Assembly (NCBI GenBank): GCA_964453995.1
Contig: CAYVQC010000011.1
Location: 1 to 64,000, forward strand
From: SKVR01 sp964453995
GTDB lineage: Bacteria > Bacteroidota > Bacteroidia > Bacteroidales > UBA7960
Length of the DNA stretch: 64,000 bases
Reading direction: 5' to 3'
A program made the translations under genes and the position numbers. Positions 34,717 to 43,873 of the stretch are shown here, in pieces (the stretch's first letter is position 1; every line of letters starts with the position of its first letter). A model generated the notes under the pieces. That model did not search any database and was not told the origin of the DNA. It was given only the letters and a program-made list of their open reading frames with translations.

Positions 34717-35550
34717 TTATTCATCGGTATAGCCTTCGGCAATGCTCATATACCTGGCTACCACAGTAAGAAGTACTCCGTAAATAACTTTAGAAGCAAC
34801 ATCGGCAATGGTATAAGTTATTTGTCTTCCCACAATACCGGCTTCATTAAACAATCCACCTTCGATACCCAACAGGTGAGGCATCAGGTACGCACCAGGG
34901 TATAGCATCCAGGAAACTAAGAACAAGGTCCAGATGGAGCCAAGTGCTTTCTGGGCTTTGGCAGGAATACCTTCTTTTCCTTCATTAATAACGCGACGCA
35001 TTAATACCAGGATGTGAATGAAGAATACAGTTGAAATAGCTCCCCATACAGCGAAAGCAACAAAATTGGTTACTTCATAAAACTGACCAATATACCCTGT
35101 AATGATCATGGCAGCTCCTGAGAACCAAAACTGATTTCTGATACTCGAAAAGCTGGAACGGGTAAGAGAAACTACAAAGAGAATCTGGAAGAGCAACATG
35201 GGTACATCAATAAGCCAGTTTAGATATCGGTACCCATTGTTAAACAAATCTTTTCCATCGCCAAGAAAATATCTTCCCTTTTCTGCATCAAAAACGAAAC
35301 TGGAGGTCCAGTTTTCTGCCTGGGCATACAGCAGCAAAAATGCTGAAACCATTACTACCACCGACAATACGGAAGAGGTGCGGAATCGGGGTGCAACGGT
35401 TTTAATGGTAAGGATAAAATAAAACAAACCTGCCAGCATTACCGCATAACCCAGTGTAAGAACATGAGCCACCATCTGGTAGGCCATTTCGCTAAGTCCC
35501 TGCTCAAGACCCACATAGTTTTCAAAAGTAGCATTACCTAAATTACTCAT
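34717..35550 (-). CDS. Light-driven sodium-pumping rhodopsin (NDQ type, KR2-like)
   Basis: A seven-helix retinal protein of 277 residues. Helix C reads R108-Y-L-N111-W-L-I-D115-V-P-M-L-L-F-Q122. The positions of bacteriorhodopsin Asp85, Thr89 and Asp96 are therefore Asn, Asp and Gln, the N-D-Q motif that defines Na+-pumping rhodopsins. Helix G carries D249-V-A-S-K253, the Schiff-base lysine with its Asp partner, and His29 sits where KR2 has its oligomer-interface His. Leu119 at the spectral-tuning site suggests green absorption. The N-terminal helix and length match KR2. No retinal-forming blh or carotenoid crt gene is in the window. Monocistronic with its own terminator. Confidence 0.95.
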   Translation of the reverse strand: MSNLGNATFENYVGLEQGLSEMAYQMVAHVLTLGYAVMLAGLFYFILTIKTVAPRFRTSSVLSVVVMVSAFLLLYAQAENWTSSFVFDAEKGRYFLGDGKDLFNNGYRYLNWLIDVPMLLFQILFVVSLTRSSFSSIRNQFWFSGAAMIITGYIGQFYEVTNFVAFAVWGAISTVFFIHILVLMRRVINEGKEGIPAKAQKALGSIWTLFLVSWMLYPGAYLMPHLLGIEGGLFNEAGIVGRQITYTIADVASKVIYGVLLTVVARYMSIAEGYTDE

Positions 35551-35707
35551 AGCTGAAAATATTTAAATTGGGTTTATAAAAATTTTGTGAACAAGCAGAT
35601 AACGGAAACAAAAGATGTTTTGTTTAACTTTATTCTAAATTTATTAAACATTTTTCCTAAACTGCTAAAAGTGCTGTATTCATGCTTCGATTATTCTCCC
35701 CCCAAAA

Positions 35708-35742
35708 TAAAAAGAGAGCATGACCCCACAGGTCATACTCTC
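35708..35742 (-). terminator. Terminator after the DHODH-like gene
   Basis: Arms GAGAGCATGACC (35714-35725) and GGTCATACTCTC (35731-35742), one mismatch, 5-base loop; the minus strand continues with TTTTTATTTT. Confidence 0.8.
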
Positions 35743-35808
35743 CAGTAACCGAATTTTCAGCAGCATCCAGGTAAGTGCAATGCCTGTATGCTTGCCGGCT
35801 GCTGTAAT

Positions 35809-36795
35809 TTATTCTATCCCGGCAAAATGTTTCATAAATTGTACCCGTTGGAAAATGGCAGGATTATCCGATTTCTTATGGCTGAGTTTTCCACGGAAAT
35901 CATCAATTTTGGTAAAGTTATTTTTTTCCATCCAATAATTGAGACCCTGCAACATAAAAGTGATCTGGTCGAAACCGTTTTTGTACAATGTGCTGCAAAC
36001 CTGCACCGCATGGGCTCCTGCCAACAATTGTTTTACAATACCCTGTCCGTCGTGCACCCCGGTAGAAGCACACAGATCAGTTTGAACCCTGTCAGCAAGG
36101 ATTGCGATCCAGCGAAGTGAGGTAGATATCTCTTCAGGCGTACTATAAAGGTTTCCGGGTTTTACCACAAATTTCTCCACGTCGATATCGGGATTATAAA
36201 ACCTGTTGAATAATACCAATCCTTTAATACCTGTCCAGGAAAGTTTCTTGATCATTTCTGCCAATCCTGAAAAATGGTAGGAGATTTTCAGGGCAATGGG
36301 AATGGTAACATGTTTTTTAACATTCTCCACAATATCAAAATAGAGCTGCTCATATTCTTCAGAAGGTCTGTCGATATCGGCAGGCAGGGCAAAAACATTG
36401 AGCTCCAGGGCATCTGCTCCGGCATTCTGTATTTCTTCGGCAAAGGCAGGCCACTCTTCCGATGTAACACAGTTGATACTGGCGATAACGGGTATGGTAA
36501 GAGTGCTTTTAGCACTTTTAATCAGGTTAAGATAATCTGAAATGGTTTGTGCCCTGCTGTAGTTTTTGATATAATCATCAGCCTCAGTGTAAGAGTTATG
36601 CATATCTTCATGAGAAAACACCTTTTTGATCTCCAGTTTGATTTGTTCTTCAAACAAAGACTTCAAAACAACTGCCCCGGCCCCTTTTTCCTCTATAGTT
36701 TTCAGGTTGTTAATATTTCGGGTAAGTCCTGAACTGCCAACAATTAGCGGGTTCTTCAGTGTCAGTCCCATATACCTGGTCGATAAGTCAGTCAT
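35809..36795 (-). CDS. Dihydroorotate dehydrogenase-like FMN protein
   Basis: A 328-residue TIM-barrel flavoprotein of the dihydroorotate-dehydrogenase-like family. Typical blocks are L-S-T-R-Y-M-G-L-T-L-K-N-P (N-terminal), I-P-V-I-A-S-I-N-C (strand with Asn and Cys), A-D-A-L-E-L-N-V, P-I-A-L-K-I (FMN-contact Lys) and S-T-G-V-H-D-G-Q-G plus G-A-H-A-V-Q-V-C-S (phosphate-binding end of the barrel). Many Bacteroidota keep such a paralog beside true PyrD, and the pyrimidine role is unproven. It has a complete promoter match on the minus strand at 36844-36875. Confidence 0.82.
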   Translation of the reverse strand: MTDLSTRYMGLTLKNPLIVGSSGLTRNINNLKTIEEKGAGAVVLKSLFEEQIKLEIKKVFSHEDMHNSYTEADDYIKNYSRAQTISDYLNLIKSAKSTLTIPVIASINCVTSEEWPAFAEEIQNAGADALELNVFALPADIDRPSEEYEQLYFDIVENVKKHVTIPIALKISYHFSGLAEMIKKLSWTGIKGLVLFNRFYNPDIDVEKFVVKPGNLYSTPEEISTSLRWIAILADRVQTDLCASTGVHDGQGIVKQLLAGAHAVQVCSTLYKNGFDQITFMLQGLNYWMEKNNFTKIDDFRGKLSHKKSDNPAIFQRVQFMKHFAGIE

Positions 36796-36843
36796 ATCTT
36801 TTCAATTTTGGTTTATACTATCAGAAGTATGCGTTTTATGATA

Positions 36844-36875
36844 CAAATTTATGTATTCATCTTCCTGACAACAAA
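36844..36875 (-). promoter_or_regulatory. Full Bacteroidota promoter (TTTG-N20-TAAATTTG)
   Basis: On the minus strand TTTG (36875-36872), 20 bases, then TAAATTTG (36851-36844), 48 bases before the DHODH-like ATG. Both elements match the Bacteroidota consensus. Confidence 0.65.
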
Positions 36876-36984
36876 CCTACATAAAATTTAAAAAAGGATG
36901 ACAGTAGGAATTAAAAATATTTGGCAATTTCACCTAAAAATTCAAAAACCGAAATACACTTAATGAACCTACAAAGGAGAAAAG

Positions 36985-36992
36985 TATCTTTG
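36985..36992 (+). promoter_or_regulatory. -7 box for the nucleoside-kinase-like gene
   Basis: TATCTTTG, matching TAnnTTTG, about 97 bases before the start at 37089. No clear -33 element. Confidence 0.5.
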
Positions 36993-37088
36993 TCACTCAA
37001 ATTCTGCTTTTGCCCCATATGGCCATAAGGCTGAGATGTGCACAGAAGAGAAAAACCCTTAACCTGACACATAAAATCAAAACGCTAC

Positions 37089-38609
37089 ATGGAAGTTGCT
37101 GCACAAAAGAACCAAAGGGTAAGCCCTACCACAGCAAAATTATCATTCAGAAATCTTCTGGAACCTTTACTGGTAATCTTCAACAAAGCGGCAGCAGGTA
37201 TTTTTCCCGGTAAAGAGTATTATATAACCTACAGTATTCCGGGCGGGGTATATGGTTATTTTAAAAACTTCACCCCTGATCCTGACCAAACCAGAAAACT
37301 TCGCTACCGTATAAAGGAACTTATTGGTGAAAGCCTGAATTTTAAACAGGAAATACTCCCAAAGGAGAAGATCATTCGTTATTTTGAGCTACACAACAGA
37401 ACTGATGTGCTCGAATTGCTGTATTCAAATCATAATGAAGCAGAACAGGGGCTTCACCTTGCACACCTCAATGGCAACGGAGAGTTGTTTCTCAATCATG
37501 TAAATGAGAACTACGAACTGCTCAACAATTTCCAGTTTTTCAAATTCAAAAAAGGCTTCTTTCTCATTGCAGATCCTGACTTCTATGAAAGGGTGATGCC
37601 TGCCAGGCTGGAGCTGAGCAAGTATTTGAAAAGGTTTGAAGAATCGGAAGAATCAATGAAACAAATGGGCATCGAAAATTTTGCCCAGCTCAATGAAGTA
37701 ATCGATAATGGCGAATTGCCAGAATTCATAAAAATCTCCGAAGCATACCAGGCCAGGCGTATTGGGCGCATTGCTGACAATATCATCAGCCATCCGCTGA
37801 AACCCAGGTTGATTTTTCTTGCAGGACCTACCTCTTCAGGAAAAACCACATCGGCCAACAGGTTGTCTATAGAACTGAAGGTACTGGGCAAAAAAGTACT
37901 GATCATGTCGCTGGACAACTTTTATTTGCCTCATTCGCGTATTCCGCATGATCTCCATACAGGGCTGCAGAACTTCGAACTGATTACCGCCCTCGATCTG
38001 GATCTGTTTCGCAGAACCATAAACAAACTGTTGGCGGGAGACAGTGTGTATCTGCCAAGATATCATTTCGATGGTAAAGGTGCTACCCCTGATACACAAC
38101 CTACTTCAATTACACCTGACACCTATATTATCGTAGAGGGAATTCACGGCCTTAATCCTGAATTATGGAAAGAAGCTCTGGATATTGACTCTTACAGGCT
38201 CTATGTTTCAGCACTTAACACACTGAATATACACGACCACCTTCCCCTTTCCACCTCCGATCACCGTCTTATACGGCGTTTGGTAAGAGATCATTTGTTC
38301 AGAGGCTACAGTTTCAATGAAACCATAAAAAGATGGCCCGATGTAATGGAAAATGAATACCACAGCATTTTCCCCTTCCAGGAAAGCGCACATGCCATAT
38401 TTAACTCTTCACTCATTTATGAGATTGCCGTATTTGCACATTATGCACCTGGTATCCTCAAAGATGAACTTGCAGAGAATGAAGTGATTAAAGAAGAGGT
38501 TCGCAGGCTCAACCGCATCCTGGGCATGCTAAAGCCCATCAATCCCAAAGATATTCCACCCACCAGTATTTTAAGGGAATTTATTGGCGGAAGCAGTTTT
38601 ATTTACTGA
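37089..38609 (+). CDS. Uridine kinase-like nucleoside kinase with N-terminal extension
   Basis: A 506-residue protein. The C-terminal half is a P-loop kinase of the uridine kinase/phosphoribulokinase family: Walker A G-P-T-S-S-G-K-T-T (246-254), an S-L-D-N-F-Y-L substrate loop, Y-H-F-D-G-K-G, and Y-I-I-V-E-G-I-H-G-L (Walker B). The first about 230 residues correspond to the extra N-terminal module of long bacterial nucleoside kinases (I-I-R-Y-F-E-L-H-N-R-T-D-V-L, K-G-F-F-L-I-A-D-P), which in relatives resembles threonyl-tRNA synthetase accessory domains; no clear TGS domain is visible here. Substrate not certain: uridine/cytidine or another nucleoside. Confidence 0.82.
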   Translation: MEVAAQKNQRVSPTTAKLSFRNLLEPLLVIFNKAAAGIFPGKEYYITYSIPGGVYGYFKNFTPDPDQTRKLRYRIKELIGESLNFKQEILPKEKIIRYFELHNRTDVLELLYSNHNEAEQGLHLAHLNGNGELFLNHVNENYELLNNFQFFKFKKGFFLIADPDFYERVMPARLELSKYLKRFEESEESMKQMGIENFAQLNEVIDNGELPEFIKISEAYQARRIGRIADNIISHPLKPRLIFLAGPTSSGKTTSANRLSIELKVLGKKVLIMSLDNFYLPHSRIPHDLHTGLQNFELITALDLDLFRRTINKLLAGDSVYLPRYHFDGKGATPDTQPTSITPDTYIIVEGIHGLNPELWKEALDIDSYRLYVSALNTLNIHDHLPLSTSDHRLIRRLVRDHLFRGYSFNETIKRWPDVMENEYHSIFPFQESAHAIFNSSLIYEIAVFAHYAPGILKDELAENEVIKEEVRRLNRILGMLKPINPKDIPPTSILREFIGGSSFIY

Positions 38610-38681
38610 TTTCCCAGAGAGGACTTTTCACGATTCTTTCAAGATCACCAGGTATTATTTCGCATTATCATTAAACAGTCG

Positions 38682-38711
38682 TTTGTCTGAAGGATTTTTT
38701 TTATACTTTTG
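38682..38711 (+). promoter_or_regulatory. Full Bacteroidota promoter (TTTG-N18-TACTTTTG)
   Basis: TTTG at 38682-38685 and TACTTTTG at 38704-38711, spacing 18, about 75 bases before the FadL-type gene. Both elements match the Bacteroidota consensus. Confidence 0.7.
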
Positions 38712-38785
38712 TCTGCCGAAAAACGACAGAGGTAATATATTTATTACCTCTTAATTACGACAAAACTAACTAAAACCAGATTATC

Positions 38786-40342
38786 ATGAAGAAAAACCTT
38801 ATCAGATTAATGGTGGCTTTGTTTCTGTTGCCCTTCACTGCTTTTGCCGGTGGTATTGTTACCAATACCAATCAAAGTGCATCCTTTATCCGCAAGCCGG
38901 TGCAGGATGCGGTCATTAATGCAACCTCAACCTATTACAATCCTGCAGGTCTTTCGTTTCTTGAGGATGGATTTCATTTTTCCATCAGCAACCAGTCCAT
39001 TACCCAAACACGGAAGATATCAAGTACATTTCCCGGAATGGGCCGCAGTGAGTTTGAAGGTGGTGTAAACGCACCATTATTTCCTACTGTTTATGCTGTT
39101 TACAAAACCGGGGCACTGGCTTTCTCGCTGGGTTTCAACCCCATTGGAGGTGGAGGAAGTGCTCAGTTTGAAGAAGGGCTGCCCTCTTTTGAGCAACAGG
39201 TGGCAGTTTTGCCAGGCAGCTTAAGCCTTGCCGGCATACCCACAACAGACTATTCCATGGATGCTTCTTTTGACGGCAGCTCCCTCAACTGGGGCCTACA
39301 GTTTAATGCTTCCTATGCCATCAATGACATGATTGGTGTAAGTGCCGGACTACGCTACATCATTGCCAATAACAGCTATACAGGCCATCTGAAGGATATC
39401 ATGATCAATCCTAATCATCCTTTGAATGCTGAAGGGCCGGGAAATATGATCTCTGCACCAGTATTTTTCTCTACCCTTTATGCCGCCGCCAATGAAGCAG
39501 CAACATCAATGCAACCCATCATTGATGGAGGAGGCGAAAACTTTACACTTACCCAGCTTGTAGGAGGTGGTTTTATAACACAGGCTGAAGCCGACATGCT
39601 GGCGGGTGGACTCGGTGACAATTATGATCCCAACATGACCGCAGCACAAATCCAGGGGGCCTATCTGCAAAATGCTGACATGATGTCCGACCTGGTCACA
39701 TCCACATCTGACATGCAACTTGATGCCAGCCAGAGCGGTACCGGTATTATTCCCGTTTTTGGGATCAACTTCAAAGTCTCTGAAGACCTGAATTTTGGCA
39801 TCAAATACGAACACAGGGCATCTATCAAACTTACCAATTCTACTACTGTTGACGATGTAGGCATGTACCCTGACGGAGATGAAGTTGCTGCAGATATGCC
39901 CGCTATGCTTTCCCTGGGGGCAAGCTACAGGATAATACCCGATCTTAGGCTCTCCGGAGGATTCCACTATTATTTCGACAAAAGTGCTGATTATGGTAAA
40001 ACCCTTCCCAACGAGGAAGTTATCGACAACAACTTCTGGGAAGCAGGTTTGGGACTGGAATATTTACTTTCCGATAATTTCCTTCTCAGTGCCGGCTATT
40101 TGCGTACACAAACCGGAGTAAATGATCTTTACCACAGTGATCTGAGCCATAGCCTCAGCACCAATTCCATTGGTGGTGGACTCAAATATATGTTCAACAG
40201 CAACCTGGCTCTCAATGTTGGCGTTATGACCACCATGTACGAACCCTATACCAAAGATTTTTCATTGAGCGGCATCTCCTACTCTGAAAACTACGACAGG
40301 AGTGCACTCACTTTTGCTGTTGGTGTAGATTTCAGTTTATGA
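38786..40342 (+). CDS. OmpP1/FadL-type outer-membrane hydrophobic-compound transporter
   Basis: A 518-residue outer-membrane protein. Signal peptide ends F-T-A-F-A-G. The family hallmark N-terminal hatch is visible (S-A-S-F-I-R-K-P-V-Q-D-A... T-Y-Y-N-P-A-G-L-S-F-L), matching the N-P-A motif of FadL/TodX, followed by 14-strand-type barrel segments and an aromatic C-terminus (V-G-V-D-F-S-L). An acidic, less structured loop region lies at about 220-320. Takes up long-chain fatty acids or other hydrophobic compounds. It has a complete promoter and ends in its own terminator. Confidence 0.88.
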   Translation: MKKNLIRLMVALFLLPFTAFAGGIVTNTNQSASFIRKPVQDAVINATSTYYNPAGLSFLEDGFHFSISNQSITQTRKISSTFPGMGRSEFEGGVNAPLFPTVYAVYKTGALAFSLGFNPIGGGGSAQFEEGLPSFEQQVAVLPGSLSLAGIPTTDYSMDASFDGSSLNWGLQFNASYAINDMIGVSAGLRYIIANNSYTGHLKDIMINPNHPLNAEGPGNMISAPVFFSTLYAAANEAATSMQPIIDGGGENFTLTQLVGGGFITQAEADMLAGGLGDNYDPNMTAAQIQGAYLQNADMMSDLVTSTSDMQLDASQSGTGIIPVFGINFKVSEDLNFGIKYEHRASIKLTNSTTVDDVGMYPDGDEVAADMPAMLSLGASYRIIPDLRLSGGFHYYFDKSADYGKTLPNEEVIDNNFWEAGLGLEYLLSDNFLLSAGYLRTQTGVNDLYHSDLSHSLSTNSIGGGLKYMFNSNLALNVGVMTTMYEPYTKDFSLSGISYSENYDRSALTFAVGVDFSL

Positions 40343-40378
40343 CATAACTGCCCCACACCGGGTTTATAAACACATTTT

Positions 40379-40410
40379 GACCGGACCTCCCAAACTGGGG
40401 TCCGGTCGGT
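40379..40410 (+). terminator. Terminator after the first FadL-type gene
   Basis: Arms GACCGGACC (40379-40387) and GGTCCGGTC (40399-40407), perfect 9 bp, followed by GGTTTGTTA. The T-tract is weak. Confidence 0.65.
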
Positions 40411-40525
40411 TTGTTATACGGACCAGGCAGCCAGCATTTGCGAAACTGGTTTTTTACTTTGTCATTCAGCAGAGTTTCCCCCTTAAAATCCATCAGTAAA
40501 AACCCCGCAAGACAAAAGAATTCCC

Positions 40526-40533
40526 TAATTTTG
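40526..40533 (+). promoter_or_regulatory. -7 box for the second FadL-type gene
   Basis: TAATTTTG, matching TAnnTTTG, about 110 bases before 40642. Confidence 0.45.
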
Positions 40534-40641
40534 CAAACCAGGCACCAATAAACAACAGATCGTGTTTTGCTAAACAAACATTAGTGAACCAACACAACAA
40601 CTACATCATTTGGTTTTTGGAACGGAAAATAAAAGCCCTGC

Positions 40642-41874
40642 ATGAGCAAAAAACTCATTGTACTTAATACCCTGCTATTGGCAACCCTGATGGGTTATGC
40701 CACAGGATCTGTTCTTCCTTTCCTGGGTCACCGGGGCGGTGGAATGGCATACACCTTCTCAGGCCAGCAAAAAAACGCCGAATCACTTTGGTTCAATCCG
40801 GCCGCTGCCAGCCACCCCAGGGGAGTTTTTATGGTATCGGCAGGAATTTCTGTTTCACAAGAATATACAGCTTACCAGATGGCGGTGCCTTCGGTTTACC
40901 AGGCAAATACCATCAATCCCATACAACTGCCATGGTACGTATACGTAAGTAGTTCCTTTCATGATCGGTTTACTTTCGGGCTGGCCGTAAACTCTTACAA
41001 CTTTTCGGATATCAGCTGGCAGGAGGAAAATTGGGCAGGCAGGTACATTGTGAAACAATCCCGCATAAAAAACACAGTAGTTCAACCATCAGTTAGCTTC
41101 AGCATCAGTGACCAATGGTATGTTGGGGCTGGAATAAGCATCACAGCTTCTGCACTCAATTACAGCCGTGCCCTGGCGGTGCGGGATCAAAACCGGGAAG
41201 GCCATGTGGAAATTGCAGGTAACACAGTACAATGGGGTATCAATAGCGGTATTTATTACCAACCTACTGACCAAATTAGCTTTGGCCTAAGCTATAAATC
41301 TGCCATAAACCTCAGTTTCAATGAGGCAGAAGCCTTTTTCCAGGTTCCTGCTTCATTAGGTTCATTTTTCGCCGGAGAAAACAGTGTTTCAGCAAATTTT
41401 TATCTTCCTGCATTGCTTGATCTGCATGCTTCTGCACAATTATCGCCCAACTGGACTATCGCACTCGCAGCAGGACTGCAAATACCTCAAAACGAAAACA
41501 ATACCATTTTCAATTTCATACATAACAACACCTATTTACAGGATCTTTATATCTATCGTGAAGAAAAAATGCAACTCTCGGGTCGTTTAGGTGGAGAGTA
41601 TAGTGCGGCTGAATTTTTGCAACTCAGGGCAGGTTTATTTTTCCAGGAAGGTGCTTCGGGAACTGACTTTTTCAGTCCCGAAAAACCTGACGCCAACAAG
41701 CTTGGTATTACCGGAGGAATTTCACTACTCCCCCTGGAAAGACTTACGATAGACATAAGCTTTGTATATATACATTCGCCGGCGGTACAACAGCAATACA
41801 TACCCGCCAGTTTTATCGGTACATACCAATCAGCGGTATTCAGTTCGGGCATAGGTATCACCTATAGTTTCTAA
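40642..41874 (+). CDS. Second OmpP1/FadL-type outer-membrane protein
   Basis: A 410-residue paralog-class protein. After a signal peptide (to about residue 22) it shows the FadL entry region (G-G-G-M-A-Y-T-F-S-G... L-W-F-N-P-A-A-A-S) and barrel strands, with the family's W-A-G-R-Y turn (E-E-N-W-A-G-R-Y-I-V), as in E. coli FadL's conserved W-G-x-Y-type segment, and an aromatic end (I-G-I-T-Y-S-F). It is followed after 6 bases by an SGNH-like lipoprotein gene, so the two form an operon. Substrate unknown; a lipid-handling pair is plausible. Confidence 0.85.
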   Translation: MSKKLIVLNTLLLATLMGYATGSVLPFLGHRGGGMAYTFSGQQKNAESLWFNPAAASHPRGVFMVSAGISVSQEYTAYQMAVPSVYQANTINPIQLPWYVYVSSSFHDRFTFGLAVNSYNFSDISWQEENWAGRYIVKQSRIKNTVVQPSVSFSISDQWYVGAGISITASALNYSRALAVRDQNREGHVEIAGNTVQWGINSGIYYQPTDQISFGLSYKSAINLSFNEAEAFFQVPASLGSFFAGENSVSANFYLPALLDLHASAQLSPNWTIALAAGLQIPQNENNTIFNFIHNNTYLQDLYIYREEKMQLSGRLGGEYSAAEFLQLRAGLFFQEGASGTDFFSPEKPDANKLGITGGISLLPLERLTIDISFVYIHSPAVQQQYIPASFIGTYQSAVFSSGIGITYSF

Positions 41875-41880
41875 ACAGAT

Positions 41881-43098
41881 TTGATCATGAGCAAACAATA
41901 CAACCTTCTCCTCCTGCTAATTTTCGCCACACTGGTTTCTTGCGAGCCAGAGATCAATGACTTTACTCCCGATGCCGGAAATGCCGATTTCTCAGTGTTT
42001 GTAGCTTTAGGAGGATCAGAAACAGCCGGTTTTGCCAATAATGAGCTATACAAGTCGACCCAGATTGTTTCTTTTCCCAACATTATCTCCCGCCAGTTAT
42101 TACATATTGGAGGGGAAGAATTCATCCAACCCCTTATGCGCGACGAACTTGGATTTGGCAATAGACTGGTGCTGGATCTTTTGGCAGATTGTCTGCAGGA
42201 TTCAATAATCTGGGCGGTGCCTGCGAGTGGATTGCCCGACGAAGATAATATGATGAATATCTTTGAGGAAGAGGGAGCATTTCACAACCTGGGGGTTCCC
42301 TTTGCGCGTATCAGCCACCTCACCATGCCCCTCAACGAAACGGAGGGATATTTCTACCAGTACTTTGCGCGCTTTGCCAGCTCTCCTGACACTTCGCCCC
42401 TCTCAGATGCACTGGCTCTGCAACCCACCTTTTTCTCTTTGTGGACGGGCCTCTCAGACATTTTGGACTTTGCTGCTTCCGGGGGCACTGATTTCCCCAT
42501 TACAGACCCGGAAGAATTCAATACCCAACTTACCAGCATCTTGCAACAACTAACAGCAACGGCAAAAGGGGGGGTAATTGGCAACCTGCCCGATGTTTTG
42601 CAGTTTCCCTATTTTACATATATACCTGCGGCAGGATTATGGGCTGTTGACAGCATGAGTGAAAACGGCATAAGAATGCTGCAGGAGAATGAACTGGTGT
42701 TGCTCCCCGCGGCACTCGAGATACGATGCCAGCAATTGGGGAGTGAGCAAAATCCTCTGCCGGAAAACCTCTACCTGAATGCTGCCCAGGTTGAATTAAT
42801 CAACAACAGGATCGATGCTTTCAATATGATCATCCGGGAAAAAGCCGACACCTACAATCTTGCCCTTGCCGACATAAACACCCTGATCCAGGCCACAGCC
42901 AGCGGCCTCGTATTTGATGGTGTACACTTCAATAACGAATACCTGAGCGGCGGTGTGTTTTCAGTCGATGGGATCAGCCTGTCAAGAAGAGGCAACGCAA
43001 TAATTGCCAATACCTTTATTAATGCTATCAACAAAAACTATAATTCCACCATTCCCAGGGTAAGTGTAACTCAGTTTCAGAGTATTGAATATCCCTGA
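41881..43098 (+). CDS. SGNH/GDSL-like lipoprotein with a missing catalytic His
   Basis: A 405-residue lipoprotein. Signal ends F-A-T-L-V-S-C; the GDSL-type block reads V-A-L-G-G-S-E-T-A-G-F (Ser in the nucleophile position), and block V near the C-terminus reads F-S-V-D-G-I-S-L-S-R-R-G-N-A-I-I-A-N, where SGNH enzymes normally have D-G-x-H. The Asp is kept but the His is Ser. An earlier D-G-V-H-F-N (about residue 347) offers another His. Directly after the second FadL gene (6-base gap), as in Bacteroidota FadL-lipase operons. Probable lipid-ester-binding or degenerate hydrolase. Confidence 0.75.
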   Translation: MIMSKQYNLLLLLIFATLVSCEPEINDFTPDAGNADFSVFVALGGSETAGFANNELYKSTQIVSFPNIISRQLLHIGGEEFIQPLMRDELGFGNRLVLDLLADCLQDSIIWAVPASGLPDEDNMMNIFEEEGAFHNLGVPFARISHLTMPLNETEGYFYQYFARFASSPDTSPLSDALALQPTFFSLWTGLSDILDFAASGGTDFPITDPEEFNTQLTSILQQLTATAKGGVIGNLPDVLQFPYFTYIPAAGLWAVDSMSENGIRMLQENELVLLPAALEIRCQQLGSEQNPLPENLYLNAAQVELINNRIDAFNMIIREKADTYNLALADINTLIQATASGLVFDGVHFNNEYLSGGVFSVDGISLSRRGNAIIANTFINAINKNYNSTIPRVSVTQFQSIEYP

Positions 43099-43257
43099 AA
43101 CAAGAGGATGCAACCGACAGACCCCAGTCTGCCAAGATTTTTAATATTGTTATTCCGTTCAGATATTACTGATAACCCCTCAAAAGGCAGAGACAGTTAG
43201 AGAAAAAAGAAACCGGTAAAATCAATCATGATTTAGGTGCATTAAACCGTTTTTACA

Positions 43258-43265
43258 TATATTTG
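43258..43265 (+). promoter_or_regulatory. -7 box for the Tudor/CarD-like small protein
   Basis: TATATTTG, matching TAnnTTTG, 48 bases before the ATG at 43313. Confidence 0.5.
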
Positions 43266-43312
43266 AAAGCTTAAACCATCAACACAATAAGAACAGAAAT
43301 ATTGACACAATT

Positions 43313-43873
43313 ATGGAATCCAATGAATTCAGAATAGGCGCCAAAGTGGAGCATCCACAGTTTGGGCAGGGAATCATCACCAATGTTACCCTAACTACTT
43401 ATACAGTTTTTTTCATCAATAAAGGCGAAAAAGATATTGCCATCTCCTTTGCAGGATTGAAACTTCTAGCCCCATCAAAAGCGCAGGAAGGTGGTGGAGG
43501 CAGTACCTCCGGCATCAGCCTGCAAGATCTGGAGAAAGTTTTTACCAATGTATTGCGGCGTTATGCCGATTTTCCGGAAATCGTTGAGCTCGGCGACAAG
43601 TGGAAGAAAGGAATGATGATTCTTAAACCTGGTGATCCAAACCTCAAATCAAAGGAAATTCCTGTTGAAACCTTTTTTCACAAAATTACGATGGTAAGAG
43701 ACCGGCTAAGGGTGATGGAACAACGCATCAATGCCAGTGAACGCCTGAGTGATGAAGAAAAAGTAAACCTGCAGCAGTATATAACACGTTGTTATGGCTC
43801 ACTCACAACCTTCAATGTGCTTTTCAAACATAAGCAACAATATTTTTCGGGAGAAAAAGGGCAGGAAGATTAA
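43313..43873 (+). CDS. Small protein with Tudor/CarD-like N-terminal domain
   Basis: A 186-residue cytosolic protein. Residues about 5-52 form a small SH3/Tudor-like barrel (G-A-K-V-E-H-P-Q-F-G-Q-G-I-I-T-N-V), the same signature seen at the C-terminus of UvrD/PcrA helicases and in CarD-type RNA-polymerase-binding modules. A Gly/Ser linker (about 55-66) joins it to a helical C-terminal part (about 70-175). No enzyme motif. Its partner may be RNA polymerase or DNA; this is inference. Its 3' end doubles as the left arm of a terminator. Confidence 0.65.
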   Translation: MESNEFRIGAKVEHPQFGQGIITNVTLTTYTVFFINKGEKDIAISFAGLKLLAPSKAQEGGGGSTSGISLQDLEKVFTNVLRRYADFPEIVELGDKWKKGMMILKPGDPNLKSKEIPVETFFHKITMVRDRLRVMEQRINASERLSDEEKVNLQQYITRCYGSLTTFNVLFKHKQQYFSGEKGQED

